Numbered from the stretch's first letter, positions 33,157 through 42,037 are shown. The stretch is 64,000 bases of DNA from DASXHZ01 sp036488085 (GCA_036488085.1 DASXHZ010000092.1:29736-93735); one strand, 5' to 3'. The notes: a model not told the origin generated them from the letters alone. Numbers and translations are program-made.

Positions 33157-34276
33157 GGGGCCGCAGCGCGAAGTAAATCACGCCGTCAGCCCCCGCGGCT
33201 CGCGCGCGCGCCGTCTGCGCGGAGATGCCGTGGACGGTGTTGAGGTACGCGGCAACGCCGGCGAGCGCGACGCGGTTGGTGCGGTGCGCCGTATCGATGA
33301 GGAAGCGCAGCCAGTCGTCGAAGTCGCGGCGTTGCCGCGCGACGCTTTCGCGCTTGTAGATCATCGGACAGAGCAGATCGACGATCCGTTCGTCCGACCA
33401 TCGGCGCCAGTCCTGGAAGACGTTCGCGTAAGCGTCCGTCGTCTCGAAACCGCCGCTCCCGCGCGGCCCGCGCCCGTACGTGATCAACGCGGCGGAGATC
33501 TGGATCGTCGGACGGATCGCCTTTATCCGATCGTGCACCGCGCGGACGAAGTTCGTCACCTGGTCGCGGCGCCACTCGCACCAGAGCGGATCGTTCGGAG
33601 CGGGAATGCCGGTGCGGGCGTATTTCGTGTTGAAGCGCTGGACGTTGGCATCGTTGTAGCCGACGTCGCCGCCGCGGTTCTCCGGATAGCGGATGCGATC
33701 GAGATGGACGCCGTCGATGTCGTACGCCGTGGCGAGGTGTGCGAGGACGTCGAGCGTGTACGCCGCGGCCTCCGGATTGCCGAGGTCGATGTACCACTCC
33801 GAGCCGAAGCGGTAATTGCCGTCGCGGGTCCGGGTTGCCCACTGGCGGTCGTCGTCGTACGGTGCGCTGGTAGCCGGGTTCCAGACGTGTTGGAGAAAGA
33901 CATGCTTCGGGTCGCGCGGCAGGCCTTTCGCCGGATCGCCCTGCCATACCGATCCGACGATCGTGAATGCGTGGACCTGGATGCTGCGCGCGTGCGCCTG
34001 CTCGATCAGGTGCCGCAGGGGATCGAAGTCATTTCCGAGCACCTCCGCGCGCGGCTCGGCGGCGTCGAAGTACCAGGCGTCGCCGCGGCGCCGGACCTCC
34101 ATGAAGACGGCGGTCGCTTTCGCCTTCGTCGCCGCCGCAATGATCTGGTCGACGTCGTCGCGCGTGACGAAAGGTGTGTGAAACGTCTCGACCCAGAACG
34201 CGCGATACCGTGGCGCAGCGATGGACGTCGTGCAAGCCAGAACGAGCGCGAGCGCGAGTACCGCGCGCTGAAGCAT
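33149..34276 (-). CDS. Secreted GH10-like (GHL10/DUF187-type) glycosidase
   Basis: A 375-aa exported protein (MLQRAVLALALVLACTTSIA). After the signal comes RYRAFWVETFHTPFVTRDDV with FMEVRRRGDAWY, then FTIVGSVWQGDPAKGLPRDP, WYIDLGNPEAAAYTLDVLAH, YDIDGVHLDRIRYPENRGGD and LLCPMIYKRES, the standard TIM-barrel landmarks of the GHL10 family (YngK/YddW-like). It is probably a periplasmic glycan hydrolase; related proteins act on denuded peptidoglycan, but the substrate here is not shown. The start lies 17 bases after the permease stop. Confidence 0.88.
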   Translation of the reverse strand: MLQRAVLALALVLACTTSIAAPRYRAFWVETFHTPFVTRDDVDQIIAAATKAKATAVFMEVRRRGDAWYFDAAEPRAEVLGNDFDPLRHLIEQAHARSIQVHAFTIVGSVWQGDPAKGLPRDPKHVFLQHVWNPATSAPYDDDRQWATRTRDGNYRFGSEWYIDLGNPEAAAYTLDVLAHLATAYDIDGVHLDRIRYPENRGGDVGYNDANVQRFNTKYARTGIPAPNDPLWCEWRRDQVTNFVRAVHDRIKAIRPTIQISAALITYGRGPRGSGGFETTDAYANVFQDWRRWSDERIVDLLCPMIYKRESVARQRRDFDDWLRFLIDTAHRTNRVALAGVAAYLNTVHGISAQTARARAAGADGVIYFALRPHV

Positions 34277-34293
34277 GATCGATTGTAGCAGCG

Positions 34294-35567
34294 TCAGCCG
34301 GCGGCTCGTTTGCGCCAGAACGCGTAGGCCGGCAGCCCGGCCGCGAGGATCGCAAAGCCGATGATGCTGTTCGCAGGCGACTGCGCGACCGTTCCGGCGA
34401 CGACGAGCCAGCAGGCGAGGGTGAAAACGAGCGTCGTGACGGGATGCAGCGGCGTGCGGAAAGTCGCGCTCGCGCCCTGCCGCCGGAAGAGAAAGAGCGC
34501 GCCGCCGGTGAGCCCGAAGAAGATGAAATCGACCGAGACGACGTAACTGAGGATCTGCTCGTACGTCCCCGACAACGCGATCACGATCGCCACCGCGCCC
34601 TGCAGCGCGATCGCGACGACCGGCACGCGCGTGGTCGGATGCACCTTCGCGACGCTGCGGAAGAAAAGGCCGTCGGCCGCCATCGCGTAATAGACCCGCG
34701 GCGCGGTCAGCATCGATTGGCTGAGAAAACCGACGGTCGAGATCGCGATGCCGACGGCGATCAGATTCGCGCCGCGTTCGCCGAGGGCGAGACGCATCAC
34801 GGATGAGGCAGGAGTGGTCGTCGCGGCGAGGCCCTCGGCGCCGAGCACACGCAGGCAGACGATGTTCACGCCGACGTACACCGCGATCACGCCGATGACT
34901 CCCGCCAGCAGCCCGATCGCGAGATCGCGCGAGGGCCGCTTCAACTCGGCCGACATGAAGCTTGCCGTCTGCCAGCCGCCGTACGCGAACATGACCGGGG
35001 TCATGGCAGCGGCGAACGCGGCGACGGTCGCCGAAATATGCGGCGGCGAGGGCGTCACGGTGCCACGGAACGACGCCCCCACGAAGATCAGCATCGCGAT
35101 CGCCGCCAGCTTCAGCAGCATCAGGACCGTCTGCGTGTTGCTTCCGCTCCGGACGCCGACGCAGTTGATGATCGTCAGCACGACGAGTGTCGCGGTCGCC
35201 ACGACGGCGTCGGGGAAGCCCGTGTGCGCGTACCTGGCGAACGTGACGGCGACCGCTGCCATACCGCCGCTCTGCACCACCAGCAGCAGTCCCCATCCAT
35301 AGAGGAACGCGACCGACGGATGGTAGGCGTCGCGAAGATAGGCGTACTGGCCGCCAGCCTCGGGACGCAGCGCCGCGAGCTCGGCATAAATGAACGCGCC
35401 GAGGAGCGCGATGACGCCGCCGGCGATCCACGCGCCGAGGATGAGTGCGGGCGTATGTACCTGGCGTGCGACGACATACGGTTGATGAAGATTCCCGACC
35501 CGATGATGCCGCCCATGACGATCATCGTCGCGTCGAACGCGCCGAGCCGACGGGCCAGTGTTGTCAT
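34294..35567 (-). pseudogene. APC-family amino acid permease broken by one -1 frameshift
   Basis: From ATG 35567 the frame gives MTTLARRLGAFDATMIVMGG and IIGSGIFINR, the start of an APC permease, then turns into Ser/Arg-rich nonsense. Adding one C in the AACCGTATG stretch (near 35480) restores NPYVVARQVHTPALILGAWI, AGGVIALLGAFIYAELAALR, PEAGGQYAYL and the whole remaining permease to 34294, about 424 residues and 12 TM helices. Each part alone is incomplete. It is either a recent single-base deletion or a sequence error. An intact gene would import or exchange amino acids. It leads the minus-strand run to the GH10-like gene. Confidence 0.85.
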
Positions 35568-35703
35568 GGATGGGGCGATGGTAACTTGAAATAGAGCCTT
35601 ACCCCTCAACGCGTTACAGTAAAGTGCAACCTTCGTCCGAAATCGTCGTTAAAAAAGATGAAAGCAATGGCCCGGCGTCCAACCGGGGCAGGAGTCTGAG
35701 TCC

Positions 35704-37053
35704 ATGAGTGTCTTTCCTCCTCAGGAAACGAACAAAAAGAAGAAGTCCTACAAGCGGCTTTGGATCACCCTCATCGCCGCGGTGGTGATTATCGGGATTA
35801 CGGTCGCGTCCGTCGCTTCGAAGCGGCGCGACAAGCCGGCTCTGGTCACAACCGAGAAGGCTGTGCGTAAAACGATCACGCAGCTCGTCACCGCCACCGG
35901 CAAGATCCAGCCCGAAGTCGAGGTGAAGATCGCGCCGGAAGTCTCCGGCGAGATAGTCGACCTGCCGGTGCACGAAGGACAGGCGGTCCACAAGGGCGAC
36001 CTGCTTCTCCGGATCAAGCCGGACGTCTACAAGGCGCAGGTCGAGTCGCAGCAGGCGGCACTTGCCGGCTCCCGCGCGGCGATCGAGCAGCACCGAGCCG
36101 AGCTGTCGAAGGCCGGGCAGGACCTGAAACGCGTCAAGAACCTGCACGCCCAGCACCTCGTCTCCGACCAGGACCTCCAGGCGGCTCAGACGCAGTACGA
36201 CATCGCACAGTCGTCGCTCAACACCTCGCAGTTCGACGTCCAGCGCGCCGAAGGGAGTCTGCGCACGATCAATGACGCGCTGACGAAGACCACCATCTAC
36301 TCGCCGGCGGACGGATCGATCAGCGCCCTCGAGAGCCGTCTCGGCGAGCGCGTCGTCGGCACGAGCCAGTTTGCCGGCACGGAGGTCATGCGCATCGCCG
36401 ACCTCAGCAACATGGAGGCGCAGGTCAACGTCAACGAGAACGACGTCATCAACGTGAAAGTCGGCGATCACGCGAAGATCAGCGTCGACGCCTACCCGGA
36501 CCGCAAGATCGACGGCGTCGTTCGCGAGATCGCCGCGACCGCGACGACGCAGAACGCCGGATCGCAGGAGGAGGTCACCAACTTCCTCGTGAAGATCACC
36601 GTCACCGACAAGTCGGTCGCCCTCCGCCCCGGCATGAGCGCGACCGCGGACATCGAGACGGCGACGGTGCAGAACGCGATCGCGATTCCGATCCAGAGCG
36701 TGACGGTCCGTCAGAACGGCAGCAAGCTCTCACCCGAAGAGCTCGAGAAGCAGAACGCGCGTCAGGCCGCGAGCGAAAAAAGTGACAACCGCGCCGATGT
36801 CACAAATGAAACGGAGCAGAAACAGAAGGACCGTGCCCAGCGCGATAAGCAAGTGAGCGTTGTATTCATTAAGAAGGGCGACACGGTCGAGCAGCGGAAA
36901 GTCGAGACCGGAATCGCCGATACGACCGACATCGAGATCAAGAGCGGTGTGAAGCCGGGCGAGGAAGTGGTCTCCGGCAGCTATAGCGTCATCAGCCGCC
37001 ATCTCAAGGATGGGATGAAAGTGGCGATCGACAAGCAGGGTAAGAGCAGCTAG
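35704..37053 (+). CDS. MacA-like periplasmic adaptor (membrane fusion protein)
   Basis: A 449-aa protein: cytoplasmic KKKK start, one TM helix (LWITLIAAVVIIGITVASVA, about 19-38), a biotinyl-lipoyl-like domain (VTATGKIQPEVEVKIAPEVS, GEIVDLPVHEGQAVHKGDLL), a coiled-coil hairpin (about 115-185), the returning lipoyl half (TIYSPADGSISALESRLGER), then beta-barrel and membrane-proximal domains. A charged helical insertion (about 345-385, EKQNARQAASEKSDNRADVT) is unusual. It has AGGAG before the ATG. It should link an inner-membrane permease to an outer-membrane channel. Two permease genes follow, but no ATPase. Confidence 0.92.
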   Translation: MSVFPPQETNKKKKSYKRLWITLIAAVVIIGITVASVASKRRDKPALVTTEKAVRKTITQLVTATGKIQPEVEVKIAPEVSGEIVDLPVHEGQAVHKGDLLLRIKPDVYKAQVESQQAALAGSRAAIEQHRAELSKAGQDLKRVKNLHAQHLVSDQDLQAAQTQYDIAQSSLNTSQFDVQRAEGSLRTINDALTKTTIYSPADGSISALESRLGERVVGTSQFAGTEVMRIADLSNMEAQVNVNENDVINVKVGDHAKISVDAYPDRKIDGVVREIAATATTQNAGSQEEVTNFLVKITVTDKSVALRPGMSATADIETATVQNAIAIPIQSVTVRQNGSKLSPEELEKQNARQAASEKSDNRADVTNETEQKQKDRAQRDKQVSVVFIKKGDTVEQRKVETGIADTTDIEIKSGVKPGEEVVSGSYSVISRHLKDGMKVAIDKQGKSS

Positions 37054-37071
37054 AAGGCAGCGAGGCGCATC

Positions 37072-38331
37072 ATGAAATTCATTCGCGATCTGCAGATCGA
37101 AGTCGTCGAGAGTTTTCGTATCGCTCTTCTGCAGATCCGCATGCACAAGATGCGGTCGATCCTCACGGCCCTCGGCGTGATCATCGGCATCATCGCGGTC
37201 ACGCTGATGGGCTCCGCGATCGGCGGGATCCAGATCGGATTCGACCGCAGCCTCGCAGTGATCGGCGACGACGTTCTGTACGTCGAGAAGTGGCCGTGGC
37301 ACCGCGTCGACGACTGGTGGAACTACAGGAACCGCCGGCGCATGGAAGTGCGTTACGCCGACGACCTGAATCGCATCATCGCCGCGACGCCGAATTCGAA
37401 GCTCATCCTTGCCATACCGACGCTCAATACGTCGCGCAACGTCAAGTACAACAACCTCGAAGTGAAAAGCATCTTCACGCAGGGGACGACGCCCGATTTT
37501 CTGATGACGTCGACGGCCACCTTCAGCGAAGGACGCTTTTTCACCGAAACGGAATCGCACAGCGGGCAGAACGTCGTGGTCCTCGGCTATGACGTCGCCG
37601 AGTCGCTGTTCCCGCAGGGATCGCCGCTCGGCAAGACCGTGAGCATCGATGGTCATCCGTTCCGCGTCGTCGGCGTCTACGCGCGCCAGGGGACGTTCCT
37701 AGGCCTCTTCAGCTTCGATACGTATGCCGTCGTGCCGCTCGGCGCATTCATGAAGAACTTCAGCTCGCGGCTCGACACGTCGATTCGCGTGAAGGTGAAG
37801 GACAAAAACCAGCTTCAGGCCGCGACGGATGAGCTCACGGGCGATATGCGCCGCGTCCGGCAGTTACGGCCCGAGCAGAAGGACGATTTCTCGATCAACG
37901 AGCAGTCGGCCCTTCGCTCGACACTCGATCCGATCAAGGCCGGGATCGCGATGGCGGGGTTGTTCGTCACCGGCCTGGCGCTGTTCGTCGGCGCCATCGG
38001 GATCATGAACATCACCTACGTCAGCGTGAAGGAACGGACGCGCGAGATCGGGACGCGGAAGGCGGTCGGCGCTCGGCGCCGGACCATCCTGCTGCAGTTC
38101 CTGATCGAGGCGGTCTCGATCTGCCTCATCGGCGGTGCAGTCGGCCTCGCGTTGAGCTGGGGCCTCGTCGCCGCCGTTGCCGCCGCCGCCCCGTCATTTC
38201 CGATCCAGTTCTCAGTCAGTCTGGTCATCGTCGGCATGATCGTCTCGACGCTGACCGGCGTCTTCAGCGGCTTCGCTCCGGCGCTCAGCGCGAGCCGTCT
38301 CGATCCGATCGAAGCGCTCAGGTACGAATGA
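37072..38331 (+). CDS. MacB-like ABC transporter permease (FtsX fold), first copy
   Basis: A 419-aa permease: MacB periplasmic core domain between TM1 (MRSILTALGVIIGIIAVTLM) and the C-terminal FtsX domain with three TM helices (GLFVTGLALFVGAIGIMNIT, FLIEAVSICLIGGAVGLALS, LVIVGMIVSTLTGVFSGFAP). The typical VKERTREIGTRKAVGARRRT and final ASRLDPIEALRYE are present. It has no nucleotide-binding domain of its own. It lies 18 bases after the adaptor and is separated from the second permease by a repeat. Confidence 0.93.
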   Translation: MKFIRDLQIEVVESFRIALLQIRMHKMRSILTALGVIIGIIAVTLMGSAIGGIQIGFDRSLAVIGDDVLYVEKWPWHRVDDWWNYRNRRRMEVRYADDLNRIIAATPNSKLILAIPTLNTSRNVKYNNLEVKSIFTQGTTPDFLMTSTATFSEGRFFTETESHSGQNVVVLGYDVAESLFPQGSPLGKTVSIDGHPFRVVGVYARQGTFLGLFSFDTYAVVPLGAFMKNFSSRLDTSIRVKVKDKNQLQAATDELTGDMRRVRQLRPEQKDDFSINEQSALRSTLDPIKAGIAMAGLFVTGLALFVGAIGIMNITYVSVKERTREIGTRKAVGARRRTILLQFLIEAVSICLIGGAVGLALSWGLVAAVAAAAPSFPIQFSVSLVIVGMIVSTLTGVFSGFAPALSASRLDPIEALRYE

Positions 38332-38337
38332 AAGTCG

Positions 38338-38436
38338 TTACTCGTTACTCGTTACTCTACTCGTTACTCGGATAACGGGTAACGCATAACGGATAACGTT
38401 CCCCGAATAACGAGTAACGAATAACGAGTAACGACC
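38338..38436. repeat. Heptamer array between permease genes (GTTACTC / GGATAAC)
   Basis: About 100 bases built almost entirely of CGTTACTC units on the left, GGATAAC/GGGTAAC units in the middle and CGAGTAACGA units on the right. Left and right halves are reverse complements, so a long hairpin is possible. It ends at the start codon of the second permease gene and leaves no normal Shine-Dalgarno, unless AACGAGTAACGACC serves. Confidence 0.88.
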
Positions 38437-39663
38437 ATGAATCTACGCGAAATCTTCCGCATGGCGTTCGGCGCGTTGCGCGCGAACAAGCTCCGCTCGA
38501 TCCTGACCATGCTCGGCGTGATGATCGGCGTCTTCTCGGTCATCGGCGTCATGACCGCGCTCAGCGTCATCCAGGGATCGATCGAGACTGGTCTCAGCTT
38601 CCTCGGCAGCAACCTCTTTCAGTTTGGCAAGTACCCGGTGATCAGCAAGAACGATCCGGAGGATGCGTTCGCGAACCGCCGCAACATCTCGCTCGACCAG
38701 GCGAACGAATACAAGCGCCTGATGGAAGGGCAAGCCGCCGCGATCTGCCTGAAGGTCTTCGACGGCGGAAAGAGCGCGAGCTACCGGCGTGAGAAAGTGC
38801 AGGGGAAGACGGTCGTCGGGACGAACGAGAACTTCCTCATCGCGAACGCCTATTCGCTCGACTACGGCCGCAACATCTCGCCCGAGGACGTTGCGCTCGG
38901 CCGCAACGTCGTGGTGGTCGGCAAATCGATCGAGAAGGGCCTTTTCCCGAACGAATCGCCGATCAACAAACAGATCAACGTCAACAACCAGCCGTTCCGC
39001 ATCGTCGGTGTTCTGGAGTCGAAGGGATCGTCGTTCGGCCAGAGCCAGGACGACCTCATCCTCGTTCCGATCACGACCTTCTTCGCCGACTACGGCCACG
39101 CGAACCGTACGGTGAACATCGCGACGCAGTCGACGTCTCAGGAGACCTACAACGCGACGCTCGACAAAGCGATCGGCGCCATGCGCGCGGCTCGCGGCCT
39201 GAGGGTGCGGCAGGACAACGACTTCGAGGTTTACTCGAATGACACTCTGCTCACGGCATTCGCGCAGATCGCGGGCACGATTCGCAGCGGCGCGTTCGTC
39301 ATCAGTGCCATCGCGCTGCTCGCGGCCGGCATCGGCATCATGAACATCATGCTGGTGAGCGTGACCGAGCGGACGCGCGAGATCGGCGTCCGGAAGGCGA
39401 TCGGGGCCCGAAAGAACGACATCGTCAAACAGTTCCTGATCGAAGCGGTCCTCCTGTCGGAGGTCGGCGGCATCGTCGGGATCATCGTCGGCGTCGGCGG
39501 CGGCAACATCCTCGCGTTCGTCTGGAACATGTCGGTCGTCTTCCCATGGGGCTGGGCCCTCACCGGCCTCGTCGTCTGCTCCCTGATCGGCACCGGCTTC
39601 GGCTGGTACCCCGCCTGGAAAGCCGCCAAGCTCCACCCGATCGAGGCGCTGCGGTTCGAGTGA
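38437..39663 (+). CDS. MacB-like ABC transporter permease (FtsX fold), second copy
   Basis: A 408-aa paralogue of the first permease with the same plan: LRSILTMLGVMIGVFSVIGV, MacB core (KTVVGTNENFLIANAYSLDY, GRNVVVVGKSIEKGLFPNES, PFRIVGVLESKG), then GIGIMNIMLVSVTERTREIG, VRKAIGARKNDIVKQFLIEA and KLHPIEALRFE. Two unequal permeases could form a heterodimer. The required ATPase is not in this window. The stop overlaps the DinB gene start (GTGA). Confidence 0.93.
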   Translation: MNLREIFRMAFGALRANKLRSILTMLGVMIGVFSVIGVMTALSVIQGSIETGLSFLGSNLFQFGKYPVISKNDPEDAFANRRNISLDQANEYKRLMEGQAAAICLKVFDGGKSASYRREKVQGKTVVGTNENFLIANAYSLDYGRNISPEDVALGRNVVVVGKSIEKGLFPNESPINKQINVNNQPFRIVGVLESKGSSFGQSQDDLILVPITTFFADYGHANRTVNIATQSTSQETYNATLDKAIGAMRAARGLRVRQDNDFEVYSNDTLLTAFAQIAGTIRSGAFVISAIALLAAGIGIMNIMLVSVTERTREIGVRKAIGARKNDIVKQFLIEAVLLSEVGGIVGIIVGVGGGNILAFVWNMSVVFPWGWALTGLVVCSLIGTGFGWYPAWKAAKLHPIEALRFE

Positions 39664-40193
39664 GTCTCGACCAGACGGTCGCGCTTCTCTCCCGTACTCC
39701 TGCCACTCTCGACGCATGGCTGCGCGACCTTCCCGATCTTTGGACGCTGACGAACGAAGGCGAGGGAACGTTCAGCGCGTTCGACGTCGTCGGGCACCTG
39801 ATCCACGGTGAGCGGACGGATTGGATCCCTCGAGCGCAAATGCTTCTGCAATACGGCGAGAGCCGGTCGTTCGAGAAGTTCGATCGCCTGGCGCAGGAGC
39901 GTGAGAGTCAGGGGAGGTCGCTCGGTGAGTTGCTCGATACGTTCGCCGCATTGCGCGCTGAGAACCTCGTAGAGCTCCGCCGCCTCGATCTCCAGCCGTC
40001 GGACTTGGAGCGCCGCGGCCTCCATCCCGAGCTCGGTGTCGTAACGCTCGGGCAGCTACTCGCGACCTGGGCTGCGCACGACCTCACGCACCTCCACCAG
40101 ATCTCGCGAGTGATGGCGCATCAATACCGCGAGGCAGTCGGCCCGTGGACCGACTACCTCGGTGTGATGCGCTGCAACGGTCACAGCTCGTGA
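39660..40193 (+). CDS. DinB-superfamily protein
   Basis: A 177-aa four-helix-bundle protein of the DinB/YfiT-like type. Metal-ligand histidines are in AFDVVGHLIHGERTDW and WAAHDLTHLHQISRVMAHQY. Members are thiol-dependent transferase-like or stress proteins of unknown activity. The start is GTG 39660, overlapping the permease stop. Coupling to a transporter is probably incidental. Cytoplasmic; no signal. Confidence 0.87.
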   Translation: MSLDQTVALLSRTPATLDAWLRDLPDLWTLTNEGEGTFSAFDVVGHLIHGERTDWIPRAQMLLQYGESRSFEKFDRLAQERESQGRSLGELLDTFAALRAENLVELRRLDLQPSDLERRGLHPELGVVTLGQLLATWAAHDLTHLHQISRVMAHQYREAVGPWTDYLGVMRCNGHSS

Positions 40194-40202
40194 CCGGTTG
40201 AA

Positions 40203-40598
40203 CTACGGCCGCCGCTCTTCGCGCTGGCTGGATCCCGTCGACGACGCGTTCCCGTACTTGTAGTCGTACGCGTAGCGGATGTCATCACGGTCGCGGTCGT
40301 ACTCCGAGCCGTAATCCTCGCGCAGCCGCTTGTCGAGGTCGTTGTTCCAGGTCGGATACTGCGAGCGGTAATGCTGCTGAGCTCCGTAGCCGAAACGGAA
40401 CGCCTGTTCGTGCCGCGTGAACGGATCCTCGGAACCGGTCGCCTGCCTCACCGTGTTGTCCACGTCCTGCTTCAGGTCCGGCGCCGTCTTCGATCCGAAG
40501 TCGTGTTTGGTCTGTTCCCAATCATTGCGGAAAGCCGCGCTCACGCGACTCCAGCCGCTGTCGGTTTCATCCGTATACCACCCAGGTCGGTTGTTCAT
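40203..40598 (-). CDS. Small hydrophilic protein of unknown function
   Basis: A 131-aa, very polar protein rich in Asp, Arg, Tyr and Gln, without signal or TM helix. Visible segments include WSRVSAAFRNDWEQTKHDFG, DLKQDVDNTVRQATG and FGYGAQQHYRSQYPTWNNDL. Low hydrophobicity and many charged residues suggest a partly disordered stress-type protein; I know no named family. GAGGAG lies upstream of the ATG. It converges on the DinB gene. Confidence 0.72.
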   Translation of the reverse strand: MNNRPGWYTDETDSGWSRVSAAFRNDWEQTKHDFGSKTAPDLKQDVDNTVRQATGSEDPFTRHEQAFRFGYGAQQHYRSQYPTWNNDLDKRLREDYGSEYDRDRDDIRYAYDYKYGNASSTGSSQREERRP

Positions 40599-40673
40599 AC
40601 GTGTGTTCTCCTCTCACGAAAGAGAGAGCAAGTGGTGAGCCACCACGGGTCGTAGAAGAACGCGGTCCCGCTG

Positions 40674-40889
40674 GTGAGGAGTGTTACGGGTTTTCGCGTG
40701 AAGTTCCAGCTCATCAGTGAGCTTCGGTTTATCGAGACGATCGCGGCGGGCCACGGAATTCGAGATCGTCGCCGTTCTCGCGGAACAATTCGGTCGCGGA
40801 AACTGGCGGAAGATGAAAGGATCGCAACGGTCCGATTCGCGAACGGCACCATGGCGGAAGCGGAGCTACACTGCGTAGAATCGGAGTAG
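40674..40889 (+). pseudogene. Remnant of a small conserved protein with two compensating frameshifts
   Basis: One frame reads VKFQLISELRFIETIAAGHG, IRDRRR, and later IATVRFANGTMAEAELH. The neighbouring frame between them reads LAEQFGRGNWRKMKG. Joined, these make a coherent product resembling, from memory, a widespread small protein with IETIAxGxxIR, GxxxWRKxKG and VRLxDGxxxxAELHWYEAHGIG blocks. Frame changes are needed near 40771-40780 and 40818-40823, and the end is cut at HCVESE. I read it as decayed. The family has no function I know. The 40599-40673 stretch before it has no other gene. Confidence 0.5.
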
Positions 40890-40921
40890 TGCTATCATTC
40901 GCTGCACAGAAGTCTGTGCAG
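40890..40921 (+). promoter_or_regulatory. Extended -10 (TGCTATCAT) followed by a perfect 9-bp palindrome
   Basis: TG-C-TATCAT is a good extended -10 element. Four bases on, CTGCACAGA and TCTGTGCAG form an exact inverted repeat with a 2-base loop, placed over the expected transcript start. It could be an operator or a 5' hairpin of the short transcript that ends at the terminator at 40931. Confidence 0.5.
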
Positions 40922-40930
40922 TGCGCAAAC

Positions 40931-40960
40931 GGCCGGGTGCTCCCCGGCCTTTTTGTTTTT
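40931..40960 (+). terminator. Rho-independent terminator / attenuator
   Basis: GGCCGGG pairs exactly with CCCGGCC around a 5-base loop, followed by TTTTTGTTTTT. It is the clearest intrinsic terminator of the window. It lies only 24 bases upstream of the zinc-ribbon gene and about 55 bases after a plausible transcript start, so it could end a small RNA or attenuate that gene. Confidence 0.8.
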
Positions 40961-40984
40961 GCATCACGAGGCGGGAGGGTGGGA

Positions 40985-41236
40985 ATGATGTCGAGGACGC
41001 AGATCACGAAGCTGGCGAAGCGGCGGAACTGCCCGCGGTGCAGCATGCAGAAGACCGAGGGGATGGCGTTGTGCCGGAGTTGCCGCTTCAAGCTGCCGCC
41101 GAACATGCGGATGGGCCTCGAGCGGATCTCGGAGCGGGAGGAGTGGATGGTGAGCCGCGCGGTCCGCGCCGCCGCCAACTACTTCGACGTCCACTTCAAG
41201 TCGATTCGTATGTTTGGCGGCGGACGGACGCGGTAG
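40985..41236 (+). CDS. Small zinc-ribbon protein
   Basis: An 83-aa basic protein. CPRCSMQKTEGMALCRSCRF holds four cysteines in two CxxC knuckles, a zinc ribbon (residues 16-34). The rest is helical and basic (MGLERISEREEWMVSRAVRA, KSIRMFGGGRTR). GGGAGGGTGGG precedes the start; ATG at 40985 or 40988. It could bind nucleic acid. Family not recognised. The terminator just upstream suggests that its expression is controlled by read-through or an unseen second promoter. Confidence 0.65.
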   Translation: MMSRTQITKLAKRRNCPRCSMQKTEGMALCRSCRFKLPPNMRMGLERISEREEWMVSRAVRAAANYFDVHFKSIRMFGGGRTR

Positions 41237-41239
41237 AGC

Positions 41240-41878
41240 TTAGAACCGCCAGCGGAGTCCGCCGGCGAATACCACGGGGTTGAGCTTCACGTACTGCACT
41301 GGGTCGTCGGGTGCGGCGCCGAAGTGGGTCTTGTACGGCGTGTACTGCGCGCTGAGCGTGATCGCGGCGTTCGCGCCGATGTGGATGTCGATCCCGGCGT
41401 CGGCGGTCCATGTCGTCTTGCTGTCGAGCGAGACCGTCTCGGCGGCCGTGCCGCTCTCGCTGAGCTCAGCGGGGATGTGCAGCTTCACGCTTTGAATGCG
41501 CGCGATGCCGGCTCCCGCGTACGGCCGCACCATGTTGCGCGAGAGGAAGTACCAGTGGAGTGCCGCCGTGTATTCAGTGAGATCCAAGGTCCCGGCGTCG
41601 AAACTAACGCCTTGGTCGGGGAACTCCAAGCGCGAGTCGGCGCGAAGCTTCTGCGCGGAGATATGGAGCGCGGTATCGGGCGACGTGAAGTGGTCGAGTG
41701 AGATGCCGTAGCCGGTCTTGCCGTCGAACGGCAGCTTGATGCGCCCGATGTCGGGATCGGTCGTGGAGGTCGACGAGAACGACGGTGCGTTGAAGAAGAC
41801 TCCGACTTCATTGCTCTGGGCCGAAAGCGAAAAAGCGAACAGCAGTGCTGCGAGAGACACGGGTATCCGTATACGCAT
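41240..41878 (-). CDS. OmpW-like outer-membrane beta-barrel protein
   Basis: A 212-aa protein with signal peptide (MRIRIPVSLAALLFAFSLSA) and eight-strand barrel features: YGISLDHFTSPDTALHISAQ, YTAALHWYFLSRNMVRPYAG, AGIARIQSVKLHI, TTWTADAGIDIHIGANAAIT. It ends in VVFAGGLRWRF, the C-terminal Phe signature. The order and the AALHWYF...RPYAGAGI block match OmpW/AlkL-type small barrels that pass hydrophobic molecules. GAGGAG precedes the ATG. It converges on the zinc-ribbon gene. Confidence 0.82.
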   Translation of the reverse strand: MRIRIPVSLAALLFAFSLSAQSNEVGVFFNAPSFSSTSTTDPDIGRIKLPFDGKTGYGISLDHFTSPDTALHISAQKLRADSRLEFPDQGVSFDAGTLDLTEYTAALHWYFLSRNMVRPYAGAGIARIQSVKLHIPAELSESGTAAETVSLDSKTTWTADAGIDIHIGANAAITLSAQYTPYKTHFGAAPDDPVQYVKLNPVVFAGGLRWRF

Positions 41879-42037
41879 GGATTCAATCTCCTCTTACCTG
41901 GGCCGAATTCGAGGTGGGCGTCTCGTTGAGCCGCACTGATGCGTTTGAGGTGCCAGGTTTTTCACGGTAAGGAACTATGAATCGACCGCGAAATCGTCCG
42001 CTGCGCATGACACGGCGGCGTGTGATGGGGACGGTTT

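Noticed and set aside
34294..35609. Two separate genes, a 328-aa permease and a 144-aa Ser/Arg-rich protein
   Set aside because: One base restores a single normal permease; the second half of the short ORF is out-of-frame permease sequence.
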